Shown: piece after piece, positions 1 through 8,273 of the stretch
Numbering within the stretch: position 1 is the first letter of the stretch
How the letters are laid out: each line of letters starts with the position of its first letter
Assembly (NCBI GenBank): GCA_913056345.1
Contig: CAJXMH010000009.1
Location: 41,883-105,882 of the forward strand
Origin: an uncultured Flavobacteriales bacterium
Lineage (GTDB): Bacteria > Bacteroidota > Bacteroidia > Flavobacteriales_E > Vicingaceae
Length of the DNA stretch: 64,000 nucleotides
Direction: 5' to 3'
Made by a program: the position numbers and the translations under genes
Notes under the pieces: generated by a model
What the model was told of the DNA's origin: nothing
Database searches by the model: none
What the model saw: only the letters and a program-made list of their open reading frames with translations

Positions 1-660
1 GTAAAGGGTATAATGTAACTTGATCAAGCGATCGTAGTTCATTTGCTGCATGCTAACACCATCGCGGTAATCATTGCTCACATCTAATTCGTTCACAAAC
101 AAGAAGAACTTGTTATTAAACTTAGTGTGCATGCTATCTAGCATTTTCTGGTCTTTTACTACCGCTTTCATATAACGCCTGCGGTCATCACGCTTACTGA
201 TGACTTGTCCATTGCGAATTTGTCCTCTTTGGTAGCTTTTTTCCTCTTTTTTGACCTTTTCTTTTAAGCTCTGTAGCTTGGTTTTCTCTTCGGTTTCTGA
301 AACCAGTTCATACTCTAACTTCAATCTACTGTAGATGTAATTGAGCTCTTCTTCAGCTTCTTTCTCTTCCATTTGGTCAAAAGAACTGACCCTGCAATTC
401 TCTTCAAAGGTGTAGCGTAAACTCTGGTCGATAGCTGCGCTGAAACGACCAATGATTTGATCAGTTGTCATTTGATTGGCCCGAGCAATTACAGGATTTA
501 CGTCAGATAAGTACATTCCTTTTTCAAAAGGCACAATTAATACCGACTGATTGCCAAGATTAATGGGCGCGTCGCTGAACCTTAAGGTAGAGTGCTGAGC
601 CCATATAGAAGCACTGCTGAGCAGAATAAGGCTTGTAAGGAGGAGTAAATGTTTTTTCAT
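1..660 (-). CDS. Secreted protein of unknown function (partial, C-terminus outside window)
   Basis: An open frame runs on the minus strand from an ATG at 658-660 to the window edge, 220 codons with no stop, so the gene is cut off at its C-terminal end. The N-terminus is a clear signal peptide: MKK, a hydrophobic leucine/isoleucine core, then an A-Q cleavage-like site near residue 21. The mature part is charged, with a Lys/Glu-rich helical or coiled-coil stretch around residues 98-145. I do not recognise a family. A TAnnTTTG box lies just upstream at 674-681. It is separated from rseP by 83 bases on the same strand, so it is probably its own transcription unit. Confidence 0.75.
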   Translation of the reverse strand, partial: MKKHLLLLTSLILLSSASIWAQHSTLRFSDAPINLGNQSVLIVPFEKGMYLSDVNPVIARANQMTTDQIIGRFSAAIDQSLRYTFEENCRVSSFDQMEEKEAEEELNYIYSRLKLEYELVSETEEKTKLQSLKEKVKKEEKSYQRGQIRNGQVISKRDDRRRYMKAVVKDQKMLDSMHTKFNNKFFLFVNELDVSNDYRDGVSMQQMNYDRLIKLHYTLY

Positions 661-673
661 GCTTTTGGTTATT

Positions 674-681
674 CAAAAATA
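674..681 (-). promoter_or_regulatory. Predicted -7 promoter box
   Basis: Read on the minus strand the box is TATTTTTG, an exact match to the Bacteroidota TAnnTTTG consensus, ending 13 bases before the ATG of the secreted protein. I see no convincing -33 TTG at the usual 17-23 base distance. Confidence 0.4.
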
Positions 682-743
682 AAGCCAAAGCAAGTTGTTA
701 CTGATGCACTCAGTTTAAATTTGGCACAAGCTACTGTTAACAA

Positions 744-2063
744 TTACTGAAACAGCTTCAAAATATCATTGCCGTTAGCAAGCAACATTAAGCTTAGTAG
801 AATTACAATACCTGCTACTTGAGCATATTCCATCACCTTATCATGAGGTTTTCTGCCGGTGATGATTTCATAGATCAAAAACATCACATGTCCGCCATCT
901 AAGGCAGGAATGGGTAGAATATTCATGATGGCTAGAATAATAGACAAGAATGCGGTGAAGTTCCAAAAGCGTTCCCAATTCCACTGGGGTGAGAAAGCTT
1001 TACCAATGGTTATAAAGCCACCAAGTGACTTGTAGGCTTCAGTTTCAGGTTTAAAGATCAATTTGATCTGTTTGATGTAATTCTCAAAAGAGTCGTAGGC
1101 TTTATTGATTCCAGCAGGGATGGATTCCAACAGGCCGTATTGCTGGGTTGCCAACTCAATTTGTTGGTCGGGTGGAGTAATAGCAAAACCCAAGGTGCCT
1201 TGCTCACTTACAGAGGCTTGTAGTTGAACTTCGCTACCGTTCCTCTCAACCGTAACCAAAACCTCTTCCCCTTTATGTCTCTTTAAGTATTTGACTACAT
1301 CTTGAAAAAAGGGAGTCTCTGTTTGGTCTATGCGAACAAGTACATCATTTTCTTGCAAGCCTGCGGTTTCCGCTGCTGAACCGCTCATTACCTGCTCAAC
1401 TTGAGGTAAGTAAGCAGGCTCCATAAAGGATTGCTGCTTTTTGATCATAGCTGCAACAGTTCCTATGGGAATGTTAATGTTTTTTCGCGCACCATCTCTT
1501 TCAACAGCGATGGTTTTGGCGTCCTCAAGCAAGATCTTAAGTGGAATGTCGCTGAACTTTTCAACTTTCTCTCCATCAACATCTAGAATCTTATCCCCAT
1601 TTCTGAGTCCCATCTGAATAGCAGTTGAATCTGCATAAATTCCGTAGGTTAGATTTTCGGTTGGAATGTACTGTGTACCCCAAACAAAAAGTACCATGGC
1701 GTAGATTGCCATGCCTAAGATTACATTGACTGTAACCCCACCAATCATAATGATTAACCTTTGCCAAGCCGGCTTAGACCGAAATTCCCAAGGCTTTGGT
1801 GGCTCTTTCATTTGCTCCTTATCCATAGATTCGTCGATCATGCCGGCAATTTTTACGTAGCCACCAAGTGGCAACCAACCTACACCGTATTCCGTTTCAC
1901 CTTTTTTTGTTTTAAATAAAGAGAACCAAGGGTCAAAGAAGAGGTAAAATTTCTCCACTTTGGTTTTAAAGAGTTTGGCAGGAATAAAGTGTCCTAATTC
2001 ATGCAGAACCACTAAAATGGATAAACTAAGGATTAATTGACTGGCTTGTATAAGTATTTCCAT
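744..2063 (-). CDS. rseP: RseP-type site-2 zinc metalloprotease
   Basis: An intramembrane protease that in characterised bacteria cuts anti-sigma factors and residual signal peptides in the inner membrane. The zinc site HELGH is at residues 21-25 in the first membrane helix, and the second metal motif is the LDGGH stretch in the C-terminal helix preceded by NILPIPA. Two PDZ-like regions lie between them (GLRNGDKILDVDG and GLQENDVLVRIDQ). An upstream ATG at 2144 would add 27 residues and overlap dxr. I chose 2063 because family members begin a few residues before the first helix (MEILIQASQ). The length of 439 residues is normal for the family. It lies downstream of dxr on the same strand, a common pairing in bacteria. 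Confidence 0.93.
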   Translation of the reverse strand: MEILIQASQLILSLSILVVLHELGHFIPAKLFKTKVEKFYLFFDPWFSLFKTKKGETEYGVGWLPLGGYVKIAGMIDESMDKEQMKEPPKPWEFRSKPAWQRLIIMIGGVTVNVILGMAIYAMVLFVWGTQYIPTENLTYGIYADSTAIQMGLRNGDKILDVDGEKVEKFSDIPLKILLEDAKTIAVERDGARKNINIPIGTVAAMIKKQQSFMEPAYLPQVEQVMSGSAAETAGLQENDVLVRIDQTETPFFQDVVKYLKRHKGEEVLVTVERNGSEVQLQASVSEQGTLGFAITPPDQQIELATQQYGLLESIPAGINKAYDSFENYIKQIKLIFKPETEAYKSLGGFITIGKAFSPQWNWERFWNFTAFLSIILAIMNILPIPALDGGHVMFLIYEIITGRKPHDKVMEYAQVAGIVILLSLMLLANGNDILKLFQ

Positions 2064-2136
2064 TTCAAAAAATTGTGCGGCAAAAGTAAGGATTAAAGCA
2101 TGATGTAAAGGGCAAACGAATAAGCCCTGTAAAGGT

Positions 2137-3312
2137 TTAAGCATTCTTAAGAACCAGCTCCTCTGCCATTGCTCTGGCTTCGGAGTCGCATGCTATGTAA
2201 TCGTTGAGCTTAGGCTCCTTTACAAAGGTGCAGTGCTCCATCACTTCTTGGTTGATCTCACCAATTTTTAAAAAGCCAATTTTACTTTTTCTAAAAGCAA
2301 GATTCGTGATCTCATTCGCCGCATTTAAGGCACATGCGGCGGTTCCTCCTAGCTCTAAGGCTCGGTATGAAAGAGCGAGATTTAGGAAAGTATCTTCATC
2401 TGCTTTTTCAAAGCTTAGTTGTGGATAGTCAAGAAAATTAAATCGAGGAAAACTATTGGCTAATCTGTTGGGATAGGCCATGGCATATTGAATGGGTAAT
2501 TTCATATCAGGCAAACCCATCTGCGCTTTCATGCTACCATCTTCAAACTGCACTACAGAGTGGATAATAGATTGAGGGTGCACGATCACATCAATTTGTT
2601 CATTCTTGAGGTCGAAAAGCCATTTGGCTTCAATTACTTCAAGGCCTTTATTCATCAAGCTTGCAGAGTCTATAGTGATCTTAGCTCCCATCTCCCAATT
2701 GGGGTGTTTTAGCGCCTGCTGAACTGTGACTTTTTCCAATTCTGACTTTTTCATTCCTCTAAAAGGACCTCCTGAGGCAGTTAGGTAGATCTTTTCAATG
2801 GGGTTGTGAAACTCGCCCACCATGCATTGAAAAAGAGCGGAGTGTTCAGAATCTACCGGCAGTAGAGGGACATTATTTTCATTAGCTAGCTTGCTAACTA
2901 GCTCTCCCGCAACCACCAATGTTTCTTTGTTGGCAAGTGCTATGGGCTTCTTCGCTTTAATGGCTGCTAATGTAGGCTTAAGACCAGCATACCCAACTAA
3001 TGCAGTAAGCACAAGGTCTACCTCATCCATTTCAACTACTTGACAAAGCGATTCATCACCAGCATAAGTTTTAATATCGTGCTTCCAAAGCGCATCGTTT
3101 ACCTTTTCATACTGTGTTTCATCTACGATTACCACTGTATTGGGCTTAAAATCAATTGCTTGTTTGATCAATAAATCAGCGTTTGAATGGGCTGTCAGCA
3201 CAGCAACTTCAAATTTTTCAGGATGTTCATGAACTACTTCAAGTGCTTGACAACCAATAGATCCGGTTGATCCAAGAATTGCAATCTTCTTTTTTTTTAC
3301 TGAGTTATTCAT
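2137..3312 (-). CDS. dxr: 1-deoxy-D-xylulose 5-phosphate reductoisomerase
   Basis: Catalyses the NADPH-dependent conversion of DXP to 2-C-methyl-D-erythritol 4-phosphate, the committed step of the MEP isoprenoid pathway. The N-terminal Rossmann motif GSTGSIG is at residues 14-20. The metal- and substrate-binding motifs are intact: PVDSEHSALFQ, TASGGPFR, the flexible loop HPNWEMG and the SLMNKGLEVIEA helix. The length of 391 residues is full for the family. The poly-lysine run just before the Rossmann fold (KKKK) is encoded by an A-rich tract. It is followed on the same strand by rseP after 73 bases. Confidence 0.96.
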   Translation of the reverse strand: MNNSVKKKKIAILGSTGSIGCQALEVVHEHPEKFEVAVLTAHSNADLLIKQAIDFKPNTVVIVDETQYEKVNDALWKHDIKTYAGDESLCQVVEMDEVDLVLTALVGYAGLKPTLAAIKAKKPIALANKETLVVAGELVSKLANENNVPLLPVDSEHSALFQCMVGEFHNPIEKIYLTASGGPFRGMKKSELEKVTVQQALKHPNWEMGAKITIDSASLMNKGLEVIEAKWLFDLKNEQIDVIVHPQSIIHSVVQFEDGSMKAQMGLPDMKLPIQYAMAYPNRLANSFPRFNFLDYPQLSFEKADEDTFLNLALSYRALELGGTAACALNAANEITNLAFRKSKIGFLKIGEINQEVMEHCTFVKEPKLNDYIACDSEARAMAEELVLKNA

Positions 3313-3408
3313 AAAATTCTAAACCTTTTTTCTAGATAGTTCGTAAATTCAATGCCCTGTTTGCGGTAAAGCTAATTTATTAAAACAGGATAAATAACAT
3401 TATCTACC

Positions 3409-3576
3409 ATGAGTAAGCAAAATTCTTTAAGAAGAACTTTGATATCGTGCTTAATCGTAATTTTTCTTTCCGCTTTGAGCTGGAGTATTCAGAATTACAT
3501 GGAAGAGCACAATGACCCTTCTGAACCTTTTGAGGCAAGTATTAATTTATATGAGGCTGAGCACTCAATGCATTAG
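3409..3576 (+). CDS. Small single-pass membrane protein, 55 residues, unknown function
   Basis: A short frame starts at ATG 3409 and ends at TAG 3574-3576. It encodes a basic N-terminus (MSKQNSLRR), one hydrophobic segment of about 18 residues (roughly 11-27) and an acidic tail rich in Glu. The layout is plausible for a one-pass inner-membrane peptide. It faces dxr divergently with 96 bases between them and ends exactly where the VWA gene stop begins (3577), with no spacing. I do not recognise a family and cannot exclude chance, but the sensible topology and the exact fit into the gap favour a real gene. Confidence 0.5.
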   Translation: MSKQNSLRRTLISCLIVIFLSALSWSIQNYMEEHNDPSEPFEASINLYEAEHSMH

Positions 3577-4833
3577 TTAGCGCAAAGCACTTTTCTTTAC
3601 TTCCTCTAGTACTTTTTTAGTGTCACCTTTATTTTTACAACGAATTAGTTGACCACTTCCGAGTTCAGCGATCTCTTTCAGTGATTTTTTAGTCCACTTT
3701 TCATTTTTGATTCCTAGAACCCAGGTATGAAGGCCGTTAGCTGCATTTTTTTCTATTTTTCGCCTAAGGCTTTTGTTGCGTTTTCCTATATCAAAGGCAC
3801 CATCAGTAGCTAAAATAATTAGGTTGTTCCCTTTTTCAATAAATTGTTTGTTACCCGTTTGTAAGGCAAGTTTTAGTCCTTTTACTGCCTGCGTACTTCC
3901 CTCGGCTTCAATGCTTTCAATTTGCGATTGGATCAAGGCTTTCTCTATGCCTGAACTTGGAGGTAAAAGGAGACGAGCATTCCCTGCATAGGTTACAATA
4001 CTTAAATAGTCTTCTGCTCTCAGTGGTCCTAATAATTCGATCATGGTCTCTTGTAGCAGTTCCATTTTATCGCCTTCTCGCATAGAAGTAGAGGCATCGA
4101 TCAAAAACACGATATTATTGGGTTTGTATTCCGACCCTAAAAGGCTTTCATCTACAGTTTTCTTGATGGGCTCTTCCACCTCTTTTTGGACTGCTGTTTC
4201 AGTTTGAGCAGTGGTATCATTATTGCCAAAAAGTTTTTCTAGCAATGAGGGTTGTTTTCTTCTCTCCTCTGGGCTTAGACGGGTTTTTTCTTTTTCAACC
4301 TCAGGAGGTTTTTCATTTTGGGTTTCAGTTAGTGCCAGGTCTTCTTCCTCAGGAGACTGCTCTGTCACGTTAAAGTTTACTTGTTGATATTCTCCTGCTT
4401 CTTCTTTTTCATAAACGCCTGTTTTAGGATTTAGAGTAAAAGTTCCCCCTCCACCAAAACTTGGGCAGGCTTGACGGTCGTTTTGTGGCACTTTAATTAC
4501 TCTAGTATTTAACTGTAATTCAATTGGGTCCTCATATTTACTTAGGTAGATCTTTACTGTTTCAGTTAACTTTCCCTTTTTCTTTGGATTGAGTTTTATT
4601 CGAATAGGAACGCTTCTTCTTGGTGGAATTTGCTTGGAAAAAATGCGCGAGCTAACGTTAGCTGCGCTTTCAACTCTCAAAATGGATAGTGTTTCTTCAC
4701 TTGGGTTTTGAAGTTGGATGTCAACCACATCTTCTTTGGCGTTTCGGATGGGCTTTAATTCGAAGGTTTTTTGTTGTGCAAAAGTTGGGAGTAGGTAGCC
4801 AATAAAAAAGAAAAGCGTTATGCAATGTTTCAT
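3577..4833 (-). CDS. Secreted von Willebrand factor A domain protein
   Basis: A predicted periplasmic or surface protein of 418 residues with a signal peptide (MKHC then a hydrophobic core, cleavage near AQ at 19-20). Residues 22-115 look like an immunoglobulin-like beta domain of the DUF1573/ASH type. A charged low-complexity linker covers about 150-235. The C-terminal VWA domain begins at about 238 with the metal-binding motif DASTS at 246-250 (DxSxS) and the later TDGAFD loop, so the MIDAS site appears intact. The binding partner is unknown. It stands alone, tail-to-tail with the 55-residue gene. Confidence 0.82.
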   Translation of the reverse strand: MKHCITLFFFIGYLLPTFAQQKTFELKPIRNAKEDVVDIQLQNPSEETLSILRVESAANVSSRIFSKQIPPRRSVPIRIKLNPKKKGKLTETVKIYLSKYEDPIELQLNTRVIKVPQNDRQACPSFGGGGTFTLNPKTGVYEKEEAGEYQQVNFNVTEQSPEEEDLALTETQNEKPPEVEKEKTRLSPEERRKQPSLLEKLFGNNDTTAQTETAVQKEVEEPIKKTVDESLLGSEYKPNNIVFLIDASTSMREGDKMELLQETMIELLGPLRAEDYLSIVTYAGNARLLLPPSSGIEKALIQSQIESIEAEGSTQAVKGLKLALQTGNKQFIEKGNNLIILATDGAFDIGKRNKSLRRKIEKNAANGLHTWVLGIKNEKWTKKSLKEIAELGSGQLIRCKNKGDTKKVLEEVKKSALR

Positions 4834-5004
4834 CTGTTTATCAATTCGATCTATGTAAAGGAAGGCAAATAGAATACCAAAGTCATTAAACTACTTGCTT
4901 TACTGCTTCATTTTTACACAATTGGCTCTAAGGGCAAATATGCTGTTATTTGCTAATGTAGTTTCAAAACATCTACGAGCTTTGACTTGCATAGGTTTGA
5001 TCCC

Positions 5005-5685
5005 TTACTTTTTAGCAACCCCATAAACAATGTAGCAGCTTTTTTTTGGGAGTAATTTCTCAATGACATGATCAAGATAGCCCAAGAACTGTCGTTGTTT
5101 TTCTGATCTACCAAAGGTGCCTAAAAACCCTGCGGTCCCATAACTTAAATCAGAAAAATCAGAAAAAAGAGCGTTTACTTCATTAAGCCTTAAGTAGTTC
5201 CAAGCAGCACCCCATTTCACAAACTTTTTTCTGAAGAAAATATGTAAAGGCGAGGCTTCCAAGTTTTCAGCAAATAATAATTGTCCTCCCGGTTTCAGTG
5301 CTTTATAGATTTGATCTATGACTTCTTTCTTTTTTTCATCCTGTCCATCTCTACTTATTCCGCCTAGGATTGACTTGAAAACGATGATATCAAATTCATT
5401 TTCAAAGGGAATCTTAAGGGCATCTATCGCCTGATATTCTATTTTACTCTGTAATTCAGGAAACTTATCATGCAACTTGCTAGCGGTTTTATGAGGATTT
5501 TCTAGATCAGAGCAGATTACCGAATGATCTAGGCTTGCCAACCACAAAGAAAGTCCACCTTCATTCCCCCCTAATTCTAAACACTTAAGGCCCGCTTTAT
5601 CAGAGGGTACATTTTTTTTCCAAAAATTGAGTGCTTTTGACCAGTTTACCGTATCCCATGCAAGAATGTCACTGTTTTTCATCAT
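5005..5685 (-). CDS. Class I SAM-dependent methyltransferase
   Basis: A soluble 226-residue protein. The SAM-binding motif I is LELGGNEGG at residues 36-44, followed by an acidic residue after the second strand (CSDLENP), and the strand IIVFKSILGG marks motif II. The later segment (LKPGGQLLFAENL) is the usual Class I post-motif strand. The substrate is unknown. It sits at the upstream edge of the polysaccharide locus in the opposite orientation, divergent from the flippase gene, so a role in sugar or lipid-carrier methylation is only an inference from position. The start has two adjacent ATG codons (MM); I kept the first. Confidence 0.8.
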   Translation of the reverse strand: MMKNSDILAWDTVNWSKALNFWKKNVPSDKAGLKCLELGGNEGGLSLWLASLDHSVICSDLENPHKTASKLHDKFPELQSKIEYQAIDALKIPFENEFDIIVFKSILGGISRDGQDEKKKEVIDQIYKALKPGGQLLFAENLEASPLHIFFRKKFVKWGAAWNYLRLNEVNALFSDFSDLSYGTAGFLGTFGRSEKQRQFLGYLDHVIEKLLPKKSCYIVYGVAKK

Positions 5686-5814
5686 TACTACATTATTTCC
5701 AACTAGTCTTTGAGATAGTAAATGTGCGTAGAATTAATATTTTTAACAAAACATCTTTAAATAGTTCATGGCACAAGCACCTTTCCGTCTTAAAATAAGT
5801 TCATTTTTGTACAC

Positions 5815-7086
5815 GTGAGCAATCGGTTTAAATTAAAATCTGAATTTCTTAAGAATTCATTCACCTTGATTATAGGTACAGGATTATCCCAAACCATACC
5901 TGTTTTGCTTCAGTTCCCTTTGAGAAGAATGTTTTCTCCCTCAGAATTTGGTGTGTATGCTATCTATTCGAGTATTGTTTCAGTCTTAGCTATTCTAGCC
6001 AATTTCAGATACGCTAATACGGTTTTAATTCCCAAAAAGGAAGAAGACGGGGCTAACCTCATGTTCGGCTCACTGCTTATTTCCTTTATTTTCTCCCTAC
6101 TTGTGCTCTTGGTATTTACATTCTTTGGGACAAGTATTATTGATTACTTCAATTTCCCCGAAGAATTGGAGAAATGGGGTTTCTTGATTCCCTTAAGTGT
6201 ATTTCTTGTTTCATCCCACCTAACTTTTGGGTTTTGGTTGAGTAGAAAGAAAGAGTTTAAAAAATTAGCGATAAATAAAGTTTCAAGAAGAACTGCAGAG
6301 GGCTTGTTTCAAATCACTTTGGGAAGTAAAGCTGTCAAAGGAGGTTTGATTATTGGAACCATCATAGGTGATATTATCAATTTTCTCACCTATGTTTTCC
6401 AAATTAGGAAGTCAGTTATTCCCTTGCTAAGCAAGATAAGTTTTGCCAATATAAAAATTCAGATAGTCCGTTATGTAAAATTTCCTAAATACAGCTTGCT
6501 GCCCAGCTTTCTAGATAATTTTAGTTTGATGTTGCCTGTTTTTATAATCACCGATTTTTATTCAGAAAGTATTACCGGCCAGTATGACCTTACTGCTAAG
6601 ATCTTATCTGTGCCTTTAGCGCTTATATCAATTGCCTTATCTCAGGTATTAGTTCAAAAGATCGTTGAACAAAGAAATAACTCAAAACCAATAGCGAGTA
6701 TTTTAAAACCTGTTTTTCTAACGCTTTTGAGTTTGTCGGCCCTCGGGGTTTTTGTGGTTCACTTTTTCGGAGAAAGTATCTTCGTGTTTGCCTTTGGAGA
6801 GCAATGGAAATTGGCAGGTGAGCTTTCGACTTACCTCATTTTTATTTATGGAATAAGGTTTATTGTTTCGCCTATGACATCTGTTTTCATTGCCTTAGAA
6901 GAGATAAAAATCAGCAGTATTTGGCAAGTTTGTTATTTTGGTGCAATTTTATCTCTTTACTTACTTAAAGGCTGCGACCTGATCACATTTATATCTTACT
7001 TCATTTTGATTGATGTTATTGCTTACAGCGTTTATGGTATTTTGATAATTATGATTTCAAAAAAGCATGATGGCTCACTCTCTTAA
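5815..7086 (+). CDS. Wzx-type polysaccharide flippase (MATE/PST superfamily)
   Basis: A membrane protein of 423 residues with about 12 hydrophobic helices, of the type that flips undecaprenyl-pyrophosphate-linked oligosaccharides across the inner membrane. The N-terminal pattern (a helix, then PLRRMFSPSEFGVYAIYSS) is typical of the family. The start codon is GTG. The first in-frame ATG would remove the first helix, so GTG is preferred. It is the first gene of a tightly packed plus-strand block that runs to 14706, and its 3' end overlaps the next gene by 20 bases. Functional assignment rests on topology and neighbours. Confidence 0.85.
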   Translation: MSNRFKLKSEFLKNSFTLIIGTGLSQTIPVLLQFPLRRMFSPSEFGVYAIYSSIVSVLAILANFRYANTVLIPKKEEDGANLMFGSLLISFIFSLLVLLVFTFFGTSIIDYFNFPEELEKWGFLIPLSVFLVSSHLTFGFWLSRKKEFKKLAINKVSRRTAEGLFQITLGSKAVKGGLIIGTIIGDIINFLTYVFQIRKSVIPLLSKISFANIKIQIVRYVKFPKYSLLPSFLDNFSLMLPVFIITDFYSESITGQYDLTAKILSVPLALISIALSQVLVQKIVEQRNNSKPIASILKPVFLTLLSLSALGVFVVHFFGESIFVFAFGEQWKLAGELSTYLIFIYGIRFIVSPMTSVFIALEEIKISSIWQVCYFGAILSLYLLKGCDLITFISYFILIDVIAYSVYGILIIMISKKHDGSLS

Positions 7087-8266
7087 AGAAAACCCTTTTC
7101 TTCTCAGACACTCTGCTATTAGCCTTTATATTTTGATCTTGTTTTGGCTAGCGTTTGGGGTCTACCAAGAGAGCGGTATGGAATACGTGGATATAATAGT
7201 ATATCATGGGCTTTCTATCACAGTCTTTTATGCAGCTTTATTCTTCCTCTCTGATAAACTCGACTTTTCAATTCATAGTAAAACAATAAGTCCTGCGATA
7301 AGCGATAAATACAAGTACAAGGCAGTTAAAGTCTTGAGTTTGGTTTGTTTTACATTTATCGGGTTCCATTTTGTGAAATTAGGCTTTGTGCCCGCCATAA
7401 AGGCGATAGGGAATGATAGTATGCTCGAGATAGCGAATATTCGCAGGGACATCACTGCCGAATCCCCTCTATTGATCAATTATATTTCAAGCATTATTCT
7501 TAAAGGAATACTGCCTTTTATCCTGTTGTATTTTGCCGTAAAGAATAATAAACTGTTCTTCAGTATCACACTCTTGATAGGAAGCTTCTATTGTTTTGGC
7601 TTGATGCAGAAAAGCTTCATAATCATATTAGTAATTCCAAGTTTAATCTATGTTTCGGTGAAAAAAAAGTGGCTCTACGTGTTCACGAATGTTTTGGTAA
7701 TCGTGAGCGTAGTTATATCCTTGGGTTTGATCGCCAACCAGGGTGATTCTCCAGAATTGAAAAGCAAAAAGCCTGATGGTGAAGAAAAGGTTGGGGTGTT
7801 AGATTTAGTGGGAGGAATTAAAGACAGGGTTCTATATGTACCGGGAAAAGTCGTAGCCAATTGGTTTCAACTCATTCCAGATGAGAAGCCTTTTTTACAT
7901 GGTGATGGATATAATTTTTTGGCTAAACTAAGGGGTCGAGAATACACCGATTACTCAGTTGAACTTTATCCAATTATGTATCCAGAATATGCAGAAGTAG
8001 GCTATAAGGGAACTGTAAATACGGCAACATTCGTTTACGATTATGCTAACTTTGGACTGAAAGGAATTATGATAGGAGGAGTCTTTCTGTCTCTTTTCAT
8101 GGTTGTTCTTGAAAACCTTTTTGTACATGATCAGTTGCTAAAATTTAGCTTGAATCTTTTCCCAATGGTCTTGTTATCCTCCACCGCTTTATCAACACTG
8201 CTGTTTTCAGGAGGCTGGTTTTTTCTAATAACATTATATATCCTATTTTTAAAAAAAGACTATTAA
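7067..8266 (+). CDS. Polytopic membrane protein, candidate O-antigen polymerase (Wzy)
   Basis: A 399-residue membrane protein with about ten hydrophobic segments and one long extracytoplasmic loop (roughly residues 220-320, rich in Gly, Tyr and charged residues). This matches the general layout of Wzy polymerases, which are poorly conserved in sequence. No diagnostic motif is visible, so the assignment is by topology and by position between the flippase and the sugar enzymes. It overlaps the flippase gene by 20 bases and is followed 7 bases later by asnB, pointing to one transcript. Start MMAH has two adjacent ATGs. Confidence 0.65.
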   Translation: MMAHSLKENPFLLRHSAISLYILILFWLAFGVYQESGMEYVDIIVYHGLSITVFYAALFFLSDKLDFSIHSKTISPAISDKYKYKAVKVLSLVCFTFIGFHFVKLGFVPAIKAIGNDSMLEIANIRRDITAESPLLINYISSIILKGILPFILLYFAVKNNKLFFSITLLIGSFYCFGLMQKSFIIILVIPSLIYVSVKKKWLYVFTNVLVIVSVVISLGLIANQGDSPELKSKKPDGEEKVGVLDLVGGIKDRVLYVPGKVVANWFQLIPDEKPFLHGDGYNFLAKLRGREYTDYSVELYPIMYPEYAEVGYKGTVNTATFVYDYANFGLKGIMIGGVFLSLFMVVLENLFVHDQLLKFSLNLFPMVLLSSTALSTLLFSGGWFFLITLYILFLKKDY

Positions 8267-8273
8267 AAACTGA

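Noticed and set aside
2064..2144. Longer N-terminus for rseP from 2144
   Set aside because: It would overlap dxr and add 27 residues not expected before the first helix of the family; 2063 is preferred.
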